Assembly: GCF_958295425.1 (NCBI RefSeq)
Contig: NW_026704019.1
Span: 538,001-602,000, forward strand
Reading direction: 5' to 3'
Origin: Solea solea
Lineage: Eukaryota > Chordata > Actinopteri > Pleuronectiformes > Soleidae
Length of the DNA: 64,000 nucleotides
In this document: piece after piece, positions 39,761-52,063 of the stretch
Layout: each line of letters opens with the position of its first letter
Numbering within the stretch: position 1 is the stretch's first letter
Position numbers and translations under genes: made by a program
Notes under the pieces: generated by a model
The model's input: the letters and a program-made list of their open reading frames with translations, nothing else
Databases searched by the model: none
What the model was told of the DNA's origin: nothing

Positions 39761-42700
39761 GAGGGTACATTAGTATATCTTATAAGATGTTAACTTTATT
39801 TGTGAGGTTTATGTTATGCGACAGTAGAAAATTGAAAAAAAATCAGAAAATAGCCGTATACTTGCTGAATGTGCACAAAAACAGACACAAATAGAAAAAC
39901 ACATCCAAACAGTGAAATCATTGCAAAATCAAACACTGAGGTTACAGAAGTATATCTTATAAGATGTTAACTTTATTTGTGAGATCTATGTTATGGGACA
40001 GTAGAAAATTGAAAAAAATCAGAAAACAGCCGTATACTTGCTGAATGTGCACAAAACAGACACAAATAGAAAAACACATCCAAACAGTGAAATCATTGCA
40101 AAATCAAACACTGACGGCATATAACAATATCTTATAAGATATAACTTTATTTGTGAGGTTTATGTTTTGCGACAGTAGAAAATTGAAAAAAATCAGAAAA
40201 CAGCCGTATACTTGCTGAATGTGCACAAAACAGACACAAATAGAAAAACACATCCAAACAGTGAAATCATTGCAAAATCAAACACTGAGGGTACAGAAGT
40301 ATATCTTGTAAGATGTTAACTTTATTTGTGAGGTTTATGTTATGCGACAGTAGAAAATTGAAAAAAATCAGAAAACAGCCGTATACTTGCTGAATGTGCA
40401 CAAAAACAGACACAAATAGAAAAACACATCCAAACAGTGAAATCATTGCAAAATCAAACACTGAAGGCATATAACTATATCTTGTAAGATGTTAACTTTA
40501 TTTGTGAGGTTTATGTTATGCGACAGTAGAAAATTGAAAAAAATCAGAAAACAGCCGTATACTTGCTGAATGTGCACAAAAACAGACACGAAAAGGAAAA
40601 ACACATCCAAACAGTGAAATCATTGCAAAATCAAACACTGACGGAATATAACTATATCTTATAAGATGTTAACTTTATTTGTGAGGTTTATGTTATGCGA
40701 CAGTCGAAAATTGAAAAAAATCAGAAAACAGCCGTATACTTGCTGAATGCGCACAAAAACAGACACAAATAGAAAAACACATCCAAACAGTGAAATCATT
40801 GCAAAATCAAACACTGAGGGCATATAACTATATCTTATAAGATTTTAACTTTATTTGTGAGGTTTATGTTATGGGACAGTAGAAAATTGAAAAAAATCAG
40901 AAAACATCCGTATACTTGATGAATGTGGACAAAAACAGACACAAATAGAAAAACACATCCAAACAGTGAAATCATTGCAAAATCAAACACTGAAGGTATA
41001 TAACTGTATCTTATGAGATGTTAACTTTATTTGTGAGGTTTATGTTATGGGACAGTAGAAAAATGAAAAAAAATCAGAAAACAATCGTATTCCAGCTGAA
41101 TGCGCACAAAAACAGACGAAAATAGAAAAACACATTCAAACAGTGAAATCATTGCAAAATCAAACACTGAAGGTATATAACTGTATCTTATGAGATGTTA
41201 ACTTTATTTGTGAGGTTTATGTTATGGGACAATAAAAAAATGAAAAAAATCAGAAAACAGCCGTATCCCTGCTGAATGCACACAAAAACAGAGACAAATA
41301 GAAAAACACATCCAAACAGTGAAATCATTGCAAAATCAAACACTGAAGGTATATAACTATATCTTATAAGATTTTAACTTTATTTGTGAGGTTTATGTAA
41401 TGGGACAGTAGAAAATGAAAAAAAATCAGAAAACAGTCGTATTCCAGCTGAATGCGCACAAAAACAGACACAAATAGAAAAACACATTCAAACAGTGAAA
41501 TCATTGCAAAATCAAACACTGAGGGTACCGAAGAATATCTTATAAGATGTTAACTTTATTTGTGAGGTTTATGTTATGGGACAGTAGAAAATGAAAAAAA
41601 TTTAGAAAACAGTCGTATTCCAGCTGAATGCGCACAAAAACAGACACAAATAGAAAAACACATTCAAACAGTGAAATCATTGCAAAATCAAACACTGAGG
41701 GTACAGAACTAAATCTTTTAAGATGTTAACTTAATTTGTGAGGTTTATGTTATGGGAAAGTAGAAAAATGAAAAAAATCCGGAAACAGCCTTATCTCAGC
41801 TGAATGCGCACACAAACAGACACCAATAGAAAAACACATCCAAACAGTGAAATCTTTGCAAAATCAAACACTGAGGGTACAGAACTAAATCTTTTAAGAA
41901 GTTAACTTCATTTGTGAGGTTTATGTTATGGGACAGCAGAAAAAAAAAAAAATCCGGAAACAGCCTTATCTCAGCTGAATGCGCACACAAACAGACACCC
42001 ATAGAAAAACACATCCAAACAGTGAAATCTTTGCAAAATCAAACACTGAGGGTACAGAACTAAATCTTTTAAGTTGTTAACTTCATTTGTGAGGTTTAAG
42101 TTATGGGACAGAAGAAAATTGAAAAAAATCAGAAAACAGCCGTATACTTGCTGAATGTGCACAAAACAGACACAAATAGAAAAACACATCCAAACAGTGA
42201 AATCATTGCAAAATCAAACACTGACGGCATATAACTATATCTTATAAGATGTTAAATTCATTTGTGAGGTTTATGTTATGGGACAGTAGAAAATTGAAAA
42301 AAATCAGTCGATACTTGCTGAATGTGCACAACAAAAGACACAAATAGAAAAACACATCCAAACAGTGAAATCATTGCAAAATCAAACACTGAGGGTACAG
42401 AAGTATATCTTATAAGATGTTAACTTTATTTGTGAGGTTTATGTTATGGGACAGTAGAAAATTGAAAAAAATCAGAAAACAGCCGTACACTTGCTGAATG
42501 TGCACAACAAAAGACACAAATAGAAAAACACATCCAAACAGTGAAATCATTGCAAAATCAAACACTGACGGCATATAACTATATCTTATAAGATTTTAAC
42601 TTTATTTGTGAGGTTTATGTTATGGGACAGTAGAAAATTGAAAAAAATCAGAAAACAGTCGTATACTTGCTGAATGTGCACAAAAACAGACACAAATAGA

Positions 42701-45700
42701 AAAACACATCCAAACAGTGAAATCATTGCAAAATCAAACACTGAGGGTAAATAACTATATCTTATAAGATTTCAACTTTATTTGTGAGGTTTATGTTATG
42801 GGTCAGTAGAAAATTGAAAAAAATCAGAAAACAGCCGTATACTTGCTGAATGTGCACAAAAACAGACACAAATAGAAAAACACATCCAAACAGTGAAATC
42901 ATTGCAAAATCAAACACTGAGGTTACAGAAGTATATCTTATAAGATGTTAACTTTATTTGTGAGGTTTATGTTATGGGACAGTAGAAAATTGAAAAAAAT
43001 CAGAAAACAGCCGTATACTTGCTGAATGTGCACAAAACAGACACAAATAGAAAAACACATCCAAACAGTGAAATCATTGCAAAATCAAACACTGACGGCA
43101 TATAACTATATCTTATAAGATGTTAACTTCATTTGTGAGGTTTATGTTATGGGACAGTAGAAAATTGAAAAAAATCAGTCGATACTTGCTGAATGTGCAC
43201 AACAAAAGACACAAATAGAAAAACACATCCAAACAGTGAAATCATTGCAAAATCAAACACTGAGGGTACAGAAGTATATCTTATAAGATGTTAACTTTAT
43301 TTGTGAGGTTTATGTTATGGGACAGTAGAAAATTGAAAAAAATCAGAAAACAGCCGTATACTTGCTGAATGTGCACAACAAAAGACACAAATAGAAAAAC
43401 ACATCCAAACAGTGAAATCATTGCAAAATCAAACACTGACGGCATATAACTATATCTTATAAGATTTTAACTTTATTTGTGAGGTTTATGTTATGGGACA
43501 GTAGAAAATTGAAAAAAATCAGTCGATACTTGCTGAATGTGCACAACAAAAGACACAAATAGAAAAACACATCCAAACAGTGAAATCATTGCAAAATCAA
43601 ACACTGAGGGTACAGAAGTATATCTTATAAGATGTTAACTTTATTTGTGAGGTTTATGTTATGGGACAGTAGAAAATTGAAAAAAATCAGAAAACAGCCG
43701 TATACTTGCTGAATGTGCACAACAAAAGACACAAATAGAAAAACACATCCAAACAGTGAAATCATTGCAAAATCAAACACTGACGGCATATAACTATATC
43801 TTATAAGATTTTAACTTTATTTGTGAGGTTTATGTTATGGGACAGTAGAAAATTGAAAAAAATCAGAAAACAGCCGTATACTTGCTGAATGTGCACAAAA
43901 ACAGACACAAATAGAAAAACACATCCAAACAGTGAAATCATTGCAAAATCAAACACTGAGGGTACAGAAGTATATCTTATAAGATGTTAACTTTATTTGT
44001 GAGGTTTATGTTATGGGACAGTAGAAAATTGAAAAAAATCAGAAAACAGCCGTATACTTGCTGAATGTGCACAAAAACAGACACAAATAGAAAAACACAT
44101 CCAAACAGTGAAATCATTGCAAAATCAAACACTGAAGGCATATAACTATATCTTATAAGATTTTAACTTTATTTGTGAGGTTTATGTTATGGGACAGTAG
44201 AAAATTGAAAAAAATCAGAAAACAGCCGTATACTTGCTGAATGTGCACAAAAACAGACACAAATAGAAAAACACATCCAAACAGTGAAATCATTGCAAAA
44301 TCAAACACTGAAGGCATATAACTATATCTTATAAGATTTTAACTTCATTTGTGAGGTTTATGTTATGGGACAGTAGAAAATTGAAAAAAATCAGAAAACA
44401 GCCGTATACTTGCTGAATGTGCACAACAAAAGACACAAATAGAAAAACACATCCAAACAGTGAAATCATTGCAAAATCAAACACTGAGGGTACAGAAGTA
44501 TATCTTATAAGATGTTAACTTTATTTGTGAGGTTTATGTTATGGGACAATAAAAAAATTTTAAAAATCCGAAAACAGCCTTATCTCAGCTCAATGGGGCA
44601 CAAACAGACACTTATAGAAAAACACATCCCAACAGTGAAATCATTGCAAAATCAAACACTGAGGGTACAGAACAAAATCTTTTAAGATGTTAACTTCATT
44701 TGTGAGGTTTATGTTATGGGAAAGTAGAAAAATGAAAAAAATCCGAAAACAGCCTTATCTCAGCTGAATGCGCACACAAACAGACACCAATAGAAAAACA
44801 CATCCAAACAGTGAAATCTTTGCAAAATCAAACACTGAGGGTACAGAACTAAATATTTTAAGATGTTAACTTCATTTGTGAGGTTTATGTTATGGGACAG
44901 CAGAAAAATGAAAAAAATCCGGAAACAGCCTTATCTCAGCTGAATGCGCACACAAACAGACACCAATAGAAAAACACATCCCAACAGTGAAATCATTGCA
45001 AAATCAAACACTGAGGGTACAGAACTAAATCTTTTAAGATTTTAACTTCATTTGTGAGGTTTATGTTATGGGAAAGTAGAAAAATGAAAAAAATCCGGAA
45101 ACAGCCTTATCTCAGCTGAATGCGCACACAAACAGACACCAATAGAAAAACACATCCAAACAGTGAAATCATTGCAAAATCAAACACTGAGGGTACAGAA
45201 CTAAATCTTTTAAGATGTTAACTTCATTTGTGAGGTTTATGTTATGGGACAGCAGAAAAATGAAAAAAATCCGGAAACAGCCTTATTTCAGCTGAATGCG
45301 CACATAAACAGACACCAACAGAAAAACACATCCAAACAGTGAAATCATTGCAAAATCAAACACTGAGGGTACAGAACTAAATCTTTTAAGATGTTAACTT
45401 CATTTGTGAGGTTTATGTTATGGGACAGCAGAAAAATGAAAAAAATCCGGAAACAGCCTTATCTCAGCTGAATGCGCACATAAACAGACACCAACAGAAA
45501 AACACATCCAAACAGTGAAATCATTGCAAAATCAAACACTGAGGGTACAGAACTAAATCTTTTAAGATGCTTACTTCATTTGTGAGGTTTATGTTATGGG
45601 AAAGTAGAAAAATGAAAAAAATCCGAAAACAGCCGTATCCCTGCTGAATGCGCACAAAAACAGACACAAATAGAAAAACACATCCAAACAGTGAAATCAT

Positions 45701-45785
45701 TATAAATTCAAACACTGAGGGTACATCAATATACCTTATAAGATGTTAACTTCATATTATAGGACAGTAGAAAAAAGATTAAAAT
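39761..45785. repeat. 176-bp satellite array (block S2, about 34 monomers)
   Basis: Satellite resumes at GAGGGTACATTAG immediately after the spacer. The left part has A-type monomers with GCGACAG and CTTGTAAGATG variants. The middle (about 41040-41700) has monomers with GTATTCCAGCTG and CATTCAAACAG. Around 41700-42110 lie B-type monomers, then A-type monomers with the ATCAGTCGATAC variant resembling the HOR near 29000-32400, and finally B-type monomers from about 44545 to the edge. It matches block S3 closely, so both descend from one segment. No gene is visible. Confidence 0.96.
44545..45785. repeat. B-type satellite monomers at the right edge of block S2
   Basis: These divergent monomers (GAACTAAATCTTTTAAG, CCTTATCTCAGCTG, ACACCAATAG or ACACCAACAG) run to the 141-bp repeat. 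The series opens with the strongly diverged CAATAAAAAAATTTTAAAAA monomer, also seen near 26897 and 59475. It has one more monomer than the corresponding run before 33390. Confidence 0.83.
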
Positions 45786-46396
45786 ACCCTCGATCAGCCT
45801 TAGTCCCTGATACACATACGGAAAAATCAGACTCCTGGCTTAATGCCTTTAGGAATTATTACAAAAAACACACCCTTTGACCTTTCCAAAGGTTGCACAG
45901 GTCTGAAACTCTGCACCCGGGATAAGACTAAATCCCTGATACACATACGGAAAAATCAGACTCCTGGCTCAATGCCTTTAGGAATTATTACAAAAAACAC
46001 ACCCGAACGGCTGACCATTGACCTTTCCGAAAGTTGCACAGGTCTGAAACTCTGCACCGGGGATAAGACTAAATCCTGATACACGTACGGAAAAATCAGA
46101 CTCCTGGCTCAATGCCTTTAGGAATTATTACAAAAAACACACCCGAACGGTTGACCATTGACCTTTCCGAAGGTTGCACAGGTCTGAAACTCTGCACCCG
46201 GGATAAGCCTAAATCCCTGATACACATACGGAAAAATTTGACTCCTGGCTCAATGCCTTTAGGAATTATTTCAAAAAACACACCCGAACGGCTGACCATT
46301 GACCTTTTCGAAGGTTGCACAAGCCTGAAACTATGGACCCGGGATAAGCCTAAATCCCTGATACACATACGGAAAAATCAGACTCCTGGCTCAATG
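45786..46396. repeat. 141-bp tandem repeat, left segment of module 2 (about 4.3 units)
   Basis: It has the same 611-bp length, the same internal 14-bp deletion and the same satellite junction as the segments at 33390 and 60537. Two complete in-frame units (46112-46393) read open directly into the LINE ORF, ending at the ATG at 46394 supplied by the target sequence CTCAATGG. Confidence 0.9.
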
Positions 46397-46546
46397 GAGA
46401 ATTATTACATCTGGCGCTGGTCATGGCGACACACAGCAAGAGTGTGTGGGAGTGATTGTGGGAACTTACTGTTTTTTAACTGTGGTTTTACCTGTGTTTT
46501 TAACGTTTTTAACGTCTTTTTAAATACTTTAAATACCCGAGTCATC

Positions 46547-49510
46547 ATGGATTTAGTGAGTGTTTTTTTCCTGAACTTGGTCGCTCTTGGGAGTGCTATA
46601 AGCGTCCAACAGAGCAACCGACCTGACAGGCTCCGATACAGCCGTGACTTCCTTATTCACTGCAGCAACTCAGGGGCAGTCATTTCACCTGATGGCATCC
46701 CGCCGGAGATCCGGAGGAATTGGGCTGGAGGCTCCCGTTCGGACCGGCTGGCATCGGTGGCGGCGGGGCATGCGGCTTTTCGGAGACCCGGAAGCCCTCG
46801 GCAGCGGACTGCGGCTCGAGTGAGGAGGCGTGGCCGGAGAGGAGGTGTGCGTCAGCGGCTGCGGAGACTGGGACTCCGCCGCTTGCCGCTCCCTTCAATT
46901 ATCTTCGGCAACGCGCAGTCTCTGAGAAATAAGGTGGACGAGCTTCAAGCGAATGTGAAGCATATCTCGGAGTACAGGGATGCCTGTGTGATCGCTTTAA
47001 CCGAGACCTGGCTGAAGGATTATGATCCGACTCAAGATTTTGACATTGATGGTTTTGGTCAGCCTTACCGGCTTGATCGTGACGCACAAATCACCGGCAA
47101 ATCATTGGGAGGGGGCGTGTGCTTGTACGTCAATCCTCGTTGGTGTAAGTCTGTCAAAATAAGAGAATCCATATGCAGTCCCCACATCGAACTCTTATCA
47201 GTCTCACTGCGCCCATTTTATCTGCCAAGGGAAATCCCACAGGTGTTCCTGACAGTGGTTTATATACATCCCAGAGCTGATACGGCAGAAGCAGCGTTTG
47301 CTAAACTTGTGCACCAATTGCAAAATAAATGCCCTGATGCCCCACATTTTATCCTTGGTGATTTTAACACTTGTAGTCTGAAACAGCATCTTGGTCATTT
47401 GCACCAGTATGTAAAATGTCCAACGCGACATGGTAAAATACTGGACTTGTGCTACGGCACTATAAAGGGAGTTTACAAATCCTTCCCACTGGCTCCACTT
47501 GGCTCTTCTGACCACAGCTGTGTCTTGCTTGCTCCGGTCTACCAGCCGGCCCTCAAGAAGGGGAAAGTTGAGCGCAAAGAGGTCGCTCTATGGACAGAGA
47601 GCGCTATTCGGGAACTGAATGGCTGTTTGCATAATACGAACTGGGATGTTTTTAAAGACTCATGTACTAATTTAGATGAATTGACTGACACTGTGGTAAA
47701 TTATATTACCTTCTGCGAAGAGATGATAATCCCAAGAAAGACAATCACACTGTATCCTAATAATAAGCCCTGGGTCAGCAAATCCCTCAAGAATTCTATT
47801 AATAAGAAAAAAATAGCTTACTATCAAGGAGACATATCTGAACAAAAAGAAGCCCAAAAATTGGTGAAAAGGGAAATCAAATTGGCCAAAATGCAGTACA
47901 AGGACAAGGTTCAGGATGAATTCAGGATGGGCAATTCTCGCTCCGCTTGGAGAGGAATTAAGTCCATGATGGGAATCCAGGACAAGAAGAAAAGAGTATC
48001 TAACAGTGACAAATCTGACTCCACCCTGGCAGAAGAATTAAATCAGTTTTATTTGAGATTTGATTCAATTGACTTCTCTGGAGAATTGTCTAAATTCAGG
48101 GAAGTTCCAGTAAGCAGTGGGATTCAGATAGATGAAATCAGTGTGTGGAGCAATTTTGGAAAGACTAACCCAAGGAAAAGTTATGGGCCAGATGGAATAA
48201 GTGGCCGACTACTTAAATGCTGTGCCCCATTCTTAAGTGAAATCTTTACATACATTTTCCAGTGGTCCTTGTCATTAAATAAAGTTCCCACATTATGGAA
48301 AGAATCCACTATTGTTCCCGTGGCAAAGGTACCATCACCTAAGACATTAAATGATTATCGTCCTGTGGCCCTCACCTCAGTGGTGATGAAGAGTTTTGAG
48401 CGTATAGTAAAAAAGAGCTTGCTTGCTATGACGCAGACCGTGATTGATCCCCTTCAATTCGCCTACCAACCCAGGAAAGGGGTGGAGGATGCTGTGGCGA
48501 CACTATTGAATTTAATTGTCAGGCACCTGGAAGGCAGGAAAACACACATACGTCTATGTTTTGCTGATTTTTCATCAGCCTTCAACTGTATGCAGCCTCT
48601 TGTCCTTGCTCACAGGCTTTCAGAAATACCCAGTGTTGATTTGGGAACTATATGCTGGTTAGTGGATTTTCTGACAACTAGGCCTCAGAGAACTCGTGTT
48701 AATGAAACCCTGTCCGGGACTCTGTTGTGTTCCACAGGCTCGCCCCAGGGATGTGTCTTGTCACCTCTGCTGTTTATGTTGTACACTAATGATTGTAAGA
48801 GCACGTTTGAGTCTAGGCACATAATTAAATTTGCTGATGACTCCGTGATTGTCAGCCTCCTGCAGGACCATGAGGCGGGCCACGGACCGGTCCTGGACCA
48901 TTTTGTTAGATGGTGTGATGATTCTTATCTGCAACTTAATGTGTCAAAAACGAAAGACATGAAAATTGATTTCCGTAAGAATCCACCTGTCACAGCCCAA
49001 ACCTTTGTTAAAGGCACAGCTGTGGACACAGTCAGCCATTATAAGTATCTAGGCACCATCCTGGATGATAAACTGTCTTTTGAGAGCAACTCAGATGCCA
49101 TCTGCAGGAAAGTAAATCAGAGGTTGTTTTATTTAAGGAAACTGAGGTCTTTTAACGTTGATAAGAAGTTTCTTAAATTGTTTTACTCATCTTTTATTGA
49201 GTCTATCTTAACTTTTGCAATGATTTGTTGGTTTGGGAACCTCAGCATATCAAATAAGAATAAGATGAAGAATGTGGTCAAACTCTGCCAAAAAACAATT
49301 GGCATTAACTTGAATGACCTTGATAATGTTTATCAGGTCAGAGCCATTCAGAGGGCAAGGGCCATTCTGGCAAACCCTCTTCACCCTCTTCATGCAGAGT
49401 TTCGACTCCTCCCATCTAAGAGGAGGTACACATTCCCTTGTCAGGCCAAATCAAACAGATATTTAAAATCCTTTGTCCCGTCTGCCGTTAGATTCCTTAA
49501 TACGCTGTAG
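46547..49510 (+). CDS. LINE endonuclease/reverse transcriptase polyprotein, complete (987 aa)
   Basis: This single ORF of an L2/CR1-like non-LTR retrotransposon would nick target DNA and copy element RNA at the nick. Residues of about 75-120 are strongly arginine-rich (RRRGRRGG, RLRRLGLRRL), probably binding nucleic acid. The AP-type endonuclease follows: TETWL with Glu153, GDFN at 271-274, and SDH with Asp322/His323. A basic linker leads to the reverse transcriptase: ADFSSAFN at 673-680, GSPQGCVLSP at 731-740 and the catalytic FADD at 762-765. The C-terminus ends RFLNTL, without a recognisable RNase H. I chose the ATG at 46547 because it lies inside the element. The frame also stays open upstream to 46112 through two 47-codon satellite units (1132 aa in all), with another ATG at 46394 at the insertion edge. 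There are no stops or frameshifts and the catalytic motifs remain. Activity is unknown. Confidence 0.9.
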   Translation: MDLVSVFFLNLVALGSAISVQQSNRPDRLRYSRDFLIHCSNSGAVISPDGIPPEIRRNWAGGSRSDRLASVAAGHAAFRRPGSPRQRTAARVRRRGRRGGVRQRLRRLGLRRLPLPSIIFGNAQSLRNKVDELQANVKHISEYRDACVIALTETWLKDYDPTQDFDIDGFGQPYRLDRDAQITGKSLGGGVCLYVNPRWCKSVKIRESICSPHIELLSVSLRPFYLPREIPQVFLTVVYIHPRADTAEAAFAKLVHQLQNKCPDAPHFILGDFNTCSLKQHLGHLHQYVKCPTRHGKILDLCYGTIKGVYKSFPLAPLGSSDHSCVLLAPVYQPALKKGKVERKEVALWTESAIRELNGCLHNTNWDVFKDSCTNLDELTDTVVNYITFCEEMIIPRKTITLYPNNKPWVSKSLKNSINKKKIAYYQGDISEQKEAQKLVKREIKLAKMQYKDKVQDEFRMGNSRSAWRGIKSMMGIQDKKKRVSNSDKSDSTLAEELNQFYLRFDSIDFSGELSKFREVPVSSGIQIDEISVWSNFGKTNPRKSYGPDGISGRLLKCCAPFLSEIFTYIFQWSLSLNKVPTLWKESTIVPVAKVPSPKTLNDYRPVALTSVVMKSFERIVKKSLLAMTQTVIDPLQFAYQPRKGVEDAVATLLNLIVRHLEGRKTHIRLCFADFSSAFNCMQPLVLAHRLSEIPSVDLGTICWLVDFLTTRPQRTRVNETLSGTLLCSTGSPQGCVLSPLLFMLYTNDCKSTFESRHIIKFADDSVIVSLLQDHEAGHGPVLDHFVRWCDDSYLQLNVSKTKDMKIDFRKNPPVTAQTFVKGTAVDTVSHYKYLGTILDDKLSFESNSDAICRKVNQRLFYLRKLRSFNVDKKFLKLFYSSFIESILTFAMICWFGNLSISNKNKMKNVVKLCQKTIGINLNDLDNVYQVRAIQRARAILANPLHPLHAEFRLLPSKRRYTFPCQAKSNRYLKSFVPSAVRFLNTL

Positions 49511-49637
49511 GCAAACCTGTTGGGAAGGATGTACAGTACTGTTATCTGTGATGACTATATGTATTTATATGTATTTATTGTGTATGTGTGTGCTATGTGA
49601 GCTCTACTGTGTTGAACTTTTGCTGTAAACCAAATTG

Positions 49638-49677
49638 CCCTTCGGGGACATTAAAGATTTTCAAATCAAATCAAATC
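49638..49677 (+). other. LINE 3' hairpin, ATTAAA and ATCAA-type tail (copy 2)
   Basis: The CCC-TTCG-GGG hairpin begins at 49638, followed by ATTAAA and the same short tail as copy 1. It sits about 130 bp after the stop codon at 49508-49510. Confidence 0.65.
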
Positions 49678-51813
49678 AATGCCTTTATGAATTATTACAA
49701 AAAACACACCCGAACGGCTGACCATTGACCTTTCCGAAGGTTGCACAGGTCTGAAACTCTGCACCGGGGATAAGCCTAAATCCCTGATACACATACGGAA
49801 AAATCAGACTCCTGGCTCAATGCCTTTACGAATTATTACAAAAAACACACCCGAACGGCTGACCATTGACCTTTCCGAAGGTTGCACAGGTCTGAAACTC
49901 GGCACCCTGGATCAGCCTTAGTCCCTGATACACATACGGAAAAATCAGACTCCTGGCTCAATGCCTTTAGGAATTATTACAAAAAACACACCCGAACGGC
50001 TGACCATTGACCTTTCCGAAGGTTGCACAGGTCTGAAACTCGGCTACCGGGATAAGCTTTAGTCCCTGATACACATACGGAAAAATCAGACTCCTGACTC
50101 AATGACTTTAGGAATTATTACAAAAAACACACCCGAACGACTGACTATTGACCTTTCCGAAGGTTGCACAGGTCTGAAACTCTGCACCCGGGATAGGCCT
50201 AAATCCCTGATACACATACGGAAAAATCAGACTCCTGGCTCAATGCCTTTAGGAATTATTACAGAAAACACACCCGAACGGCTGACCATTGACCTTTCCG
50301 AAGGTTGCACAGGTCTGAAACTCGGCACCCGGGATAAGCCTAAATCCCTGATACACATACGGAAAAATCAGACTCCTGGCTCAATGACTTTAGGAATTAT
50401 TACAAAAAACACACCCGAACGACTGACTATTGACCTTTCCGAAGGTTGCACAGGTCTGAAACTCTGCACCCGGGATAGGCCTAAATCCCTGATACACATA
50501 CGGAAAAATCAGACTCCTGGCTCAATGCCTTTAGGAATTATTACAAAAAACACACCCGAACGGCTGACCATTGACCTTTCCGAAGGTTGCACAGGTCTGG
50601 AACTCGGCACGCTAGATTAGCCTTAGTCCCTGATGCACATACGGAAAAATCAGACTCCTGGCTCAATGCCTTTAGGAATTATTACAAAAAACACACCCGA
50701 ACGGCTGACCTTTGACCTTTCCGAAGGTTGCACAGGTCTGGAACTCGGCAACCGGGATAAGCTTTAGTCCCTGATACACATACGGAGAAAACAGACTCCT
50801 GACTCAATGCCTTTAGGAATTATTACAAAAAACACACCCGAACGGCTGACCATTGACCTTTCCGAAGGTTGCACAGGTCTGAAACTCTGCACCCGGGATA
50901 AGCCTAAATCCCTGATACACATACGGAAAAATTTGACTCCTGGCTTAATGCCTTTATGAATTATTACAAAAAACACACCCGAACGGCTGACCTTTGACCT
51001 TTCCGAAGGTTGCACAGGTCTGAAACTCGGCAACCGGGATAAGCTTTAGTCCCTGATACAAATACGGAGAAAACAGACTCCTGACTCAATGCCTTTAGGA
51101 ATTATTACAAAAAACACACCCGAACGGCTGACCATTGACCTTTCCGAATGTTGCACAGGTCTGAAACTCTGCACCCGGGATAAGCCTAAATCCCTGATAC
51201 ACATACGGAAAAATCAGACTCCTGGCTCAATGCCTTTAGGAATTATTACAAAAAACACACCCGAACGGCTGACCATTGACCTTTCCGAAGGTTGCACAGG
51301 TCTGAAACTTGGCACCCTGGATCAGCCTTAGTCCCTGATACACACACGGAAAAATCAGACTCCTGGCTCAATGCCTTTAGGAATTATTACAAAAAACACA
51401 CCCGAACGGCTGACCTTTGACCTTTCCAAAGGTTGCACAGGTCTGAAACTCGGCACCCTGGATTAGCCTTAGTCCCTGATACACATACGGAAAAATCAGA
51501 CTCCTGGCTTAATGCCTTTAGGAATTATTACAAAAAACACACCCGAACGGCTGACCATTGACCTTTTCCGAAAGTTGCACAGGTCTGAAACTCGGCAACC
51601 GGGATAAGCTTTAGTCCCTGATACACATACGGAAAAATCAGACTCCTGACTCAATGCCTTTAGGAATTATTACAAAAAACACACCACAGCGGCTGACCTT
51701 TGACCTTTCCAAAGGTTGCACGGGTCTGAAACTCGGTACCCTGGATCAGCCAGGAGTCCCTGATACACATACGGAGAAATCAGCATCCGGGCTCATTGCC
51801 TTTAGGAATTATT
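49678..51813. repeat. 141-bp tandem repeat, right segment of module 2 (about 15 units)
   Basis: It is homologous to 37234-39510 but 141 bp shorter, that is, exactly one unit fewer. The first units after the LINE also differ from those of module 1 (CTCTGCACCGGGG, CCTTTACGAATT), showing exchange within the array after the modules separated. The 172-codon open frame of module 1 recurs at 50102-50620. It ends at the same GGAATTATT edge. Confidence 0.92.
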
Positions 51814-52063
51814 GAAGAAAAGACAGTTTCCCACCTTTCTTACGTTTGAATTTTACAGACTGTGTTTTTGGCAGTTTTTTTTGGCCAGGGGGAAAAAAGC
51901 CCAAAGTCCTGTGTCCAAAAACTGAAAATCAGGTCATGTCAGACTCTATACAGTCTTAGACTCTTTGGCCAGAGTGGAAGTTTTGGAGGAACTACATTTC
52001 TACAGGTCGCAGGAGTGTGAATATTTCATATGTCGTTTGGGGTCCCAAGACGAGCGGAACGAC
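51814..52063. other. 250-bp non-satellite spacer (module 2)
   Basis: This is the second copy of the segment at 39511-39760, same length and same junctions with the 141-bp repeat and the satellite. I see no coding potential and no family that I recognise. Confidence 0.75.

Larger units (their letters stand above)
46397..49677 (+). mobile_element. L2/CR1-type LINE, copy 2 (full length, ORF intact)
   Basis: This is the best-preserved copy, about 3.28 kb from GAGAATTATTAC to the ATCAA-type tail. Flanks are the same 141-bp sequences as for copy 1: CTGGCTCAATG on the left and TCAATGCCTTTATG on the right. The element starts lie 12396 bp apart. Relative to copies 1 and 3 it lacks 6 bp near 47297 (in frame). 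It has no 3' or 5' truncation. Confidence 0.93.

Noticed and set aside
40267..42189. Minus-strand ORFs of 60-72 codons in the satellite, recurring at many places
   Set aside because: They coincide with the monomer period, differ only where monomers differ, and consist of low-complexity hydrophobic stretches from A/T-rich DNA. They are by-products of the repeat.
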